Positions 60,033-64,000 of a stretch of 64,000 bases of DNA are shown in pieces. The notes under the pieces are model-generated. The model saw only the letters and a program-made list of their open reading frames with translations. It had not been told where the DNA came from and did no database searches. The number at the start of each line of letters is the position of its first letter. The stretch's first letter is position 1. The translations under genes and the position numbers were made by a program. Origin of the DNA: Bog-473 sp963788125 (GTDB lineage Bacteria; Actinomycetota; Acidimicrobiia; Acidimicrobiales; RAAP-2); assembly GCA_963788125.1 (NCBI GenBank), contig CAWBFN010000001.1, forward strand, positions 496,001 through 560,000, in the 5' to 3' direction.

Positions 60033-60548
60033 CTACATCCCGCTCACGAAATCAGGGGGGCTCGCCGCTCTGCAGTCGGAGCAGACACCGAGCACGGCGA
60101 AGTGATGGGGATCGATGGCGAAATCGAACTCGGCTCTGGCGGCTTTTGCCAAACCACGGAAGAGACCCTCCGGGGCCTCGATCATTTTGCCGCACGATTC
60201 ACACACGAGGTGTCCATGGGACGTTCCCGCCAAGTGGTAGGCAGCGGCTCCGTGACCAAGGTGAGAGTGGACGATGACGCCCAGGCGCTCCAGCTCATCG
60301 AGGTTTCGATAGATGGTTGAGATGTGAATGTCCGGTGCCTGCGCCTGCACCGCTGCGGCGAGCTCTTCGGCGGTGTGGTGCCCGGGTTCTTCGAAGAACA
60401 CACGTAGAAGAAAGCGCCGCGATGAGGTGATCCGACCCCCGTGCTGCCGCAGGAGGGACAGGGCGCCTTCGAAGGTACCTGGGTCCCCGGACCCGTGTTC
60501 GCCGGGATTCTGTGTGCTAGACGTGCTCGTGGTCGTGCCGGTCTTCAA
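60033..60548 (-). CDS. Fur-family metalloregulator
   Basis: 171-residue regulator from TTG 60548, with GAGGTG six bases upstream, overlapping the end of the His-rich gene. A winged-helix domain (HGGRITSSRRFLLRVFFEEP, STIYRNLDELERLGVIVHSH) is followed by a dimerisation domain with HLVCESCGKMIE and VLGVCSDCR (two CxxC structural zinc sites). Metal-sensing His/Asp/Glu (AEFDFAIDPHHFAVLG) are also present. The divergent NiCoT permease and the His-rich partner point to nickel, cobalt or zinc sensing (Nur/Zur type) rather than iron, but this is inference. It ends the operon. Confidence 0.9.
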   Translation of the reverse strand: MKTGTTTSTSSTQNPGEHGSGDPGTFEGALSLLRQHGGRITSSRRFLLRVFFEEPGHHTAEELAAAVQAQAPDIHISTIYRNLDELERLGVIVHSHLGHGAAAYHLAGTSHGHLVCESCGKMIEAPEGLFRGLAKAARAEFDFAIDPHHFAVLGVCSDCRAASPPDFVSGM

Positions 60549-60711
60549 GATTCACCTCATGGACATGTTCGTGCGCGTGGTGCTCGTCGCCATGGACGTG
60601 TGCGTGGGTCACGTGCTCGTGCTCGTGGCTGGCGTGGGGGTGATCGTGGACCTTCTCGCCGTGAGCGTGCTCATGGTCGTGTGGACCATCGTGTTCATGT
60701 TCTGTCGTCAT
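60517..60711 (-). CDS. Histidine-rich metal-binding mini-protein
   Basis: 64 residues, 23 of them histidine, in HEH and HDH alternations (EHEHDGPHDHEHAHGEKVHD, HASHEHEHVTHAHVHGDEHH). The start overlaps the ArsR stop by ATGA and has an excellent ribosome-binding site (AAGGAGGT). The sequence should bind several divalent metals such as Ni, Co or Zn, as a store or metallochaperone. Its place between two metal-regulator genes supports this. Low complexity makes homologue searching unreliable. Confidence 0.8.
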   Translation of the reverse strand: MTTEHEHDGPHDHEHAHGEKVHDHPHASHEHEHVTHAHVHGDEHHAHEHVHEVNLEDRHDHEHV

Positions 60712-61104
60712 GTACTGACCTCCTTCAACTGTGGTGTGTGAGACGTGAGCCCTCTTCGGGCGCGACCGAGATCATCATCTGTCGCCACGTGGTCGATATG
60801 GCGCAGTGCCTCGTCAATGAGCGATGCAACATGCGAGTCGAAGAGTCCGTACACCACATTGCGCCCACTTCGATTTCCGATGACGAGCCCGAGGTCGCGT
60901 AGCACCCGCAGCTGATGCGAGACGGCCGGCTGCTCCATCTCCAACTCCGCGCTCGAGCTCGCCGACCGGGCACGCTCCGGCCCGCAGGCGCGCCAGGATC
61001 CGGACCCGAGAAGCGGTCGACAGAGCGCCCATCAGCCGGGCCACCTCCTGGGCGGTTGTCTGGGAGAGGGGACTCCTGATGCCGGAGTGGTTGGGCTCAC
61101 CCAT
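60708..61104 (-). pseudogene. ArsR-family metalloregulator split by a frameshift
   Basis: From ATG 61104 the first frame reads SPLSQTTAQEVARLMGALST, then ASRVRILARLRAGACPVGEL, an ArsR N-terminus. At about 60945-60958 the continuation is one frame over: AELEMEQPAVSHQLRVLRDL, then GLVIGNRSGRNVVYGLFDSH, with the usual HTH recognition helix, ending at TGA 60708. A one-base loss in the CTCGAGCGCGGAG stretch explains it. It is the first gene of the ArsR-HisRich-Fur group and diverges from the NiCoT permease. If the shift is an assembly error the intact protein has about 132 residues. Confidence 0.72.
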
Positions 61105-61207
61105 GCAAGCATGCTCACATACGCATAAGTACATGTCAAGACGTCCGCTCCGGGGCTGATGCCCCGCCCGGGACTGCGCCAGGGGGTCCGTGCGAACGCC
61201 ACTCACT

Positions 61208-61222
61208 TACTTTCTAAAAGTA
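61208..61222. promoter_or_regulatory. Candidate metal-regulator operator
   Basis: Perfect inverted repeat TACTTT-CTA-AAAGTA upstream of the NiCoT permease (start about 61292), overlapping the palindrome AAGTACTT (61218-61225). A related ATAAGTACAT motif occurs near 61125, on the ArsR side. Together they fit ArsR-like or Fur-like operators in the divergent promoter region. Confidence 0.5.
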
Positions 61223-61291
61223 CTTGCGAACACGTCGCATCTGCTTTACCATCCACGGTAACCCACCGACAGCGACGCATGAGCGGAGGAA

Positions 61292-62464
61292 ATGGTCGTG
61301 GTTGCAACCTTCGAGGCATCAACCAAGTTGGGGATCTGGGGCCACATCAAGGCCTTCAGGAAGGACATGACGCCGACGCAGTGGTTGCAGACCAAGCTGA
61401 TGTTCGCGTCAATCGTCGTGCTCCACGTCATCGGGTTCGGCGTCTTCATCGCGTTCGTCGTTCCCCATCACTACAAGGGCCTGGCCCTGGGGGTGGCGGC
61501 GACCGCCTACACGCTTGGGCTGCGCCACGCCTTTGACGCCGACCACATTTCGGCCATCGACAACACCACCCGCAAGCTGATGAACGAGGGAAAGAAGCCG
61601 CTCAGCGTGGGCTACTTCTTCTCGCTGGGTCACTCGACGATCGTGATCGCCATCGGGGCGGCCATCGTCATCGCCGAGAAGGCGGTCTACGCCGCGGTCT
61701 CGAACAACGGTTCGGGCCTCGAGCAGTTCGGCGGGATCTTCGGCACCATCGTCTCGGCCGCCTTCTTGTACCTGATCGCGATTCTCAACGTCGTCATCTT
61801 GGCCGGCATCATCCGGGTGTTCCGGTCCATGCGGCGGGGCGACTACGACGAGGCTGAGCTCGAACGGCAGCTGGAGAACCGTGGGCTCATGTACCGGTAT
61901 TTCGGCAAGTGGATGAAGTCGATCACCAAGGAATGGCAGATGTACCCGGTCGGGGTGGTTTTCGGCATGGGCTTCGATACGGCGACTGAGGTCGCACTAC
62001 TGGCGACGACCGCGTTGCTGGCGTCCCAAACACTGCCCTGGTACGCCATCATGTGCCTGCCCGTCCTCTTCACCGCCGGCATGAGCCTGATGGACACCCT
62101 CGACGGGGTCTTCATGAACGGCGCCTACGGTTGGGCTTTCTTCAATCCGGTCCGCAAGGTCTATTACAACCTGGCCATCACCGGCCTGTCGGTCGCCATC
62201 TGCTTTGTGATCGGCACCATTGAGGTGCTCGGCTTGTTGCCCACGGAGCTCCACCTCAACGGCAGCTTTTGGAATGTGATGGCCAACTTCAACATCAACA
62301 CCGCCGGCTTCATCATCGTCGGCATGTTCGTCGTCACCTGGGTCGTCGCCCTGACGATCTGGAAGTACGGCCACGTCGAGGAGAAGTGGTCGGCGAGGCT
62401 CACCGATCAGGCCCTCGCCGGCTCGTACGAGGATGCCCTCATCGCCCAGGCCCAAGAGTCGTAG
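61292..62464 (+). CDS. NiCoT nickel/cobalt permease (HoxN/NixA/NicT family)
   Basis: 390-residue, eight-helix permease. The signature LGLRHAFDADHISAIDNTTR (helix 2, HX4DH) and SVGYFFSLGHSTIVIAIGAA (helix 3) are complete, as is GVVFGMGFDTATEVALLATT. The substrate may be Ni or Co; the family is split by subtle differences. The B12-using genes nearby and metal-regulator genes in front suggest cobalt at least as a possibility. ATG 61292 is only one base from a GGAGGA ribosome-binding site, so GTG 61298 may be the real start. Confidence 0.93.
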   Translation: MVVVATFEASTKLGIWGHIKAFRKDMTPTQWLQTKLMFASIVVLHVIGFGVFIAFVVPHHYKGLALGVAATAYTLGLRHAFDADHISAIDNTTRKLMNEGKKPLSVGYFFSLGHSTIVIAIGAAIVIAEKAVYAAVSNNGSGLEQFGGIFGTIVSAAFLYLIAILNVVILAGIIRVFRSMRRGDYDEAELERQLENRGLMYRYFGKWMKSITKEWQMYPVGVVFGMGFDTATEVALLATTALLASQTLPWYAIMCLPVLFTAGMSLMDTLDGVFMNGAYGWAFFNPVRKVYYNLAITGLSVAICFVIGTIEVLGLLPTELHLNGSFWNVMANFNINTAGFIIVGMFVVTWVVALTIWKYGHVEEKWSARLTDQALAGSYEDALIAQAQES

Positions 62465-62551
62465 CATCCCAGGTCCCCCAAATCAGAGCGTCTCATCATC
62501 GAATATGAGGGTAGAATGACGCTACGTTTTGCCAAGTGAAGGAGTTCGGTT

Positions 62552-62770
62552 ATGGCTGACCAGAATGCCGGCGGAGATACATCGGCTGCCGACGCTGAGC
62601 ATGACGAGAGTGCGCTGCGCGATGCCGAAGAAAAGATGCTGTTGCGTCCGGATGGCACGGAACATGCACACGAGGAGGGTGAGGACCCGTCAGACGCTGG
62701 GCATGACGAGGGTGCGCTGCACGATGCCGAAGAAAAGATGGGGCTTTCGCACAACGAGAACACCGATTAG
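62552..62770 (+). CDS. Hypothetical 72-residue acidic protein with internal duplication
   Basis: The ATG has AAGGAG nine bases upstream. The protein is acidic (many Asp, Glu) and consists mainly of two similar blocks, AEHDESALRDAEEKM and AGHDEGALHDAEEKM, encoded by 48-bp DNA copies at 62591-62638 and 62693-62740 that match at 45 positions. The block pattern could be helical and bind metal or another protein. No family is recognised. Its stop overlaps the convergent SDR stop by four bases. Confidence 0.62.
   Translation: MADQNAGGDTSAADAEHDESALRDAEEKMLLRPDGTEHAHEEGEDPSDAGHDEGALHDAEEKMGLSHNENTD
62591..62740 (+). repeat. Duplicated 48-bp coding repeat
   Basis: Two 48-bp copies (62591-62638 and 62693-62740), 45 of 48 identical, separated by 54 bases within the 72-residue gene. 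Confidence 0.9.
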
Positions 62771-63561
62771 CGCTGAAGCGGTCGTAACCCGACCGGTGCC
62801 CCGGTCGGCTCTCCTATGCGCTCGAGGAGATCGATTGAGTACTGCACCGTCCCCGTGAGGGTGCCGGCGTTCTGTGCGGCCAGGTACACCGCCGCCTTCC
62901 CCATGCACTCGGGCTCCTCGACCATATCGGGAGGGACGTCGATCCCTGCGGCCACCGCGCCTTCGGTCAGGACGACGCCCCGCGGGGCGAGGCAGTTGAC
63001 GGCGACGCCGAAGGGGGCAAGTTCGGTGGCGAGACCGGCGTAGTAGCGCTCGATCCCCGCTTTGGAGACCCAGTAGGCGTTCGATCCCAGGTCCGTCATT
63101 GTCACTCCGGTCGTGGTGATGGCGATGAGTGAGCCGCTGTTGCGCGCCATGACCGAGGGCAGGACCGCTTTTGTGACCAAGAAGGTCCCCGTCAGGTTGA
63201 CCCGCATGCACAGCTCCCACCGCTTCAACGGCGTGTCCAGCGTCGAACCCATCCAGATCGCGCCGGCATTGGCCACCAGAATGTCGATCGGGCCGAGCTC
63301 ATCGGTGACCCGGGCCACCGCATCGTGCACCGAGGCCTCGTCGGTGACGTCGCACACCACCGGGACCGCGTTCCCTCCCGCGGCGCCGATGGCGTCGGCG
63401 ACCGAGTAGATCGTGCCGGCGAGCTTCCCCGGCTCCTCGGTGCGTGCCGCCACTGCGACCGACGCCCCGGCACCGGCGAGCGCCTTGGCGATGTCCCGGC
63501 CGATACCGCGGCTCGCCCCGGCCACGAACGCCACTCGTTTGTCCAGCTTCGGCAGGCTCAT
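62767..63561 (-). CDS. Short-chain dehydrogenase/reductase (SDR)
   Basis: 264-residue classical SDR. The cofactor loop is VAFVAGASRGIGRDIAKALA (GASxGIG), with VAVAARTEE after the second strand (Arg rather than Asp, so NADP(H) is plausible). Active-site elements are VANAGAIWMG (Asn region), IAITTTGVTM (Ser replaced by Thr residues), and AYWVSKAGIERYYAG (YxxxK). The missing classical catalytic Ser is a small oddity. The gene may be co-transcribed with the CMD-like gene that lies upstream on the same strand. Confidence 0.9.
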   Translation of the reverse strand: MSLPKLDKRVAFVAGASRGIGRDIAKALAGAGASVAVAARTEEPGKLAGTIYSVADAIGAAGGNAVPVVCDVTDEASVHDAVARVTDELGPIDILVANAGAIWMGSTLDTPLKRWELCMRVNLTGTFLVTKAVLPSVMARNSGSLIAITTTGVTMTDLGSNAYWVSKAGIERYYAGLATELAPFGVAVNCLAPRGVVLTEGAVAAGIDVPPDMVEEPECMGKAAVYLAAQNAGTLTGTVQYSIDLLERIGEPTGAPVGLRPLQR

Positions 63562-63637
63562 CCCCGACCCTCCACACCTCGTCGTCGCCCCAAGTATCGT
63601 CCATGGGGGTGCGGGCCGCGGCTCTGCAGAGTTCGGC

Positions 63638-64000
63638 TCAGCTGTCGTCGCGTGCGGGGAGCGCGGCCAAACCGTCGGGGATCGGCGTGCCGAAGGAGTT
63701 CACGGCATAGGCGATCATCATGTAGTGACCGGCGATCATCGGGACCTCAATGAGCTGCTCGGTGGTGTAGCGATCGGCGAGGGCTTCCCATGTCGCATCG
63801 TCAATGGTTCCCTTCTCGTGCAACTGGTCCACCACACTCACAAGTACGCGGTCCCACCCCTCGAGCGCTGCCGAGTTCGGACCCTCGATGATGGCCGAGA
63901 TGTCGGCGCCGGTGAGACCGGCGCGCGCCGCAGGCGCCTCGTGGTATGCCCACTGCAGCCTGCATCGGGTGAGCCAGGCGGTCCGCAAGACGAGCACTTC
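63638..64000 (-). CDS. Carboxymuconolactone decarboxylase (AhpD-like) protein, 5' partial
   Basis: The visible 119 residues begin inside the window edge, so the N-terminus lies to the right. RTAWLTRCRLQWAYHEAPAA, then AGLTGADISAIIEG and DATWEALADRYTTEQLIEVP are typical of the CMD/AhpD alkylhydroperoxidase-like helical fold. The segment RCRLQWAYHEAPA sits where the family has Cys-x-x-Cys-x-x-x-His, but here CRLQW lacks the second Cys, so redox activity is doubtful while the decarboxylase-like fold is clear. Confidence 0.82.
   Translation of the reverse strand, partial: EVLVLRTAWLTRCRLQWAYHEAPAARAGLTGADISAIIEGPNSAALEGWDRVLVSVVDQLHEKGTIDDATWEALADRYTTEQLIEVPMIAGHYMMIAYAVNSFGTPIPDGLAALPARDDS

Overview
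The window is GC-rich, tightly packed bacterial chromosome. It uses many GTG (and a few TTG) starts and many 4-bp ATGA/GTGA gene overlaps. Gene content points to an actinobacterium, most likely an acidimicrobiial lineage (inference): GAF-ANTAR regulators, DUF2252, DUF6325, SHOCT proteins, a luciferase-like/SDR/TetR catabolic group, and 42-residue GYWLVASDGG propeller repeats. There is no rRNA, tRNA, IS element, prophage or CRISPR array that I can support. Both edges cut through genes: a SulP permease on the left and an AhpD/CMD-like protein on the right.

Layout. 0-19 kb: SulP permease, DUF6325 and SHOCT small proteins, two drug/metabolite-type transporters, a DUF1269 protein, an SCP2-like/glycogen-debranching-like pair, DUF2252, a DUF3237/flavoprotein chimera, an alpha/beta hydrolase, a phosphate module (PHS-type MFS divergent from PhoU, with three 11-nt PHO-box-like repeats between them), hemerythrin and small proteins. 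19-35 kb: two large FtsX-type permeases without visible ATPases, and three TetR genes, each facing a divergent neighbour across a palindrome. Their neighbours are a KshB-like ferredoxin reductase, a cupin/DUF1059 pair, and a hydrolase/LLM monooxygenase pair. 35-47 kb: tandem GAF-ANTAR regulators, an acetate module (SatP-like permease plus acetyl-CoA synthetase), a GH12-like lipoprotein, a SRAP/YedK peptidase, a decayed Tat metallophosphoesterase, a YihY/BrkB protein and a SnoaL-VOC fusion.

47.6-59.9 kb is the most interesting part. A cobalamin riboswitch precedes five tightly coupled genes: a secreted alpha/alpha-barrel (prenyltransferase-like) protein with six propeller repeats, a DUF4430 (transcobalamin C-terminal-like) surface protein with a hidden C-terminal membrane anchor, EcfT, a double ATPase EcfA, and an S component. 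Next come the B12-dependent methylmalonyl-CoA mutase (mutA, mutB) and its chaperone meaB. The layout suggests a bacterial, two-protein version of the transcobalamin capture fold feeding an ECF vitamin B12 importer beside the enzyme that uses it. At 60-62.5 kb a metal module follows: an ArsR regulator (frameshifted), a 23-histidine mini-protein and a Fur regulator, divergent from a NiCoT nickel/cobalt permease. This may supply cobalt for the same cofactor.

Several genes are broken by one-base shifts (3.4 kb, 44.7 kb, 50.45 kb, 60.95 kb) or by internal deletions (12.4, 24.78, 44.94 kb). Some may be sequencing or assembly errors rather than biology. Functional names rest on motif recognition by eye; no database search was run.
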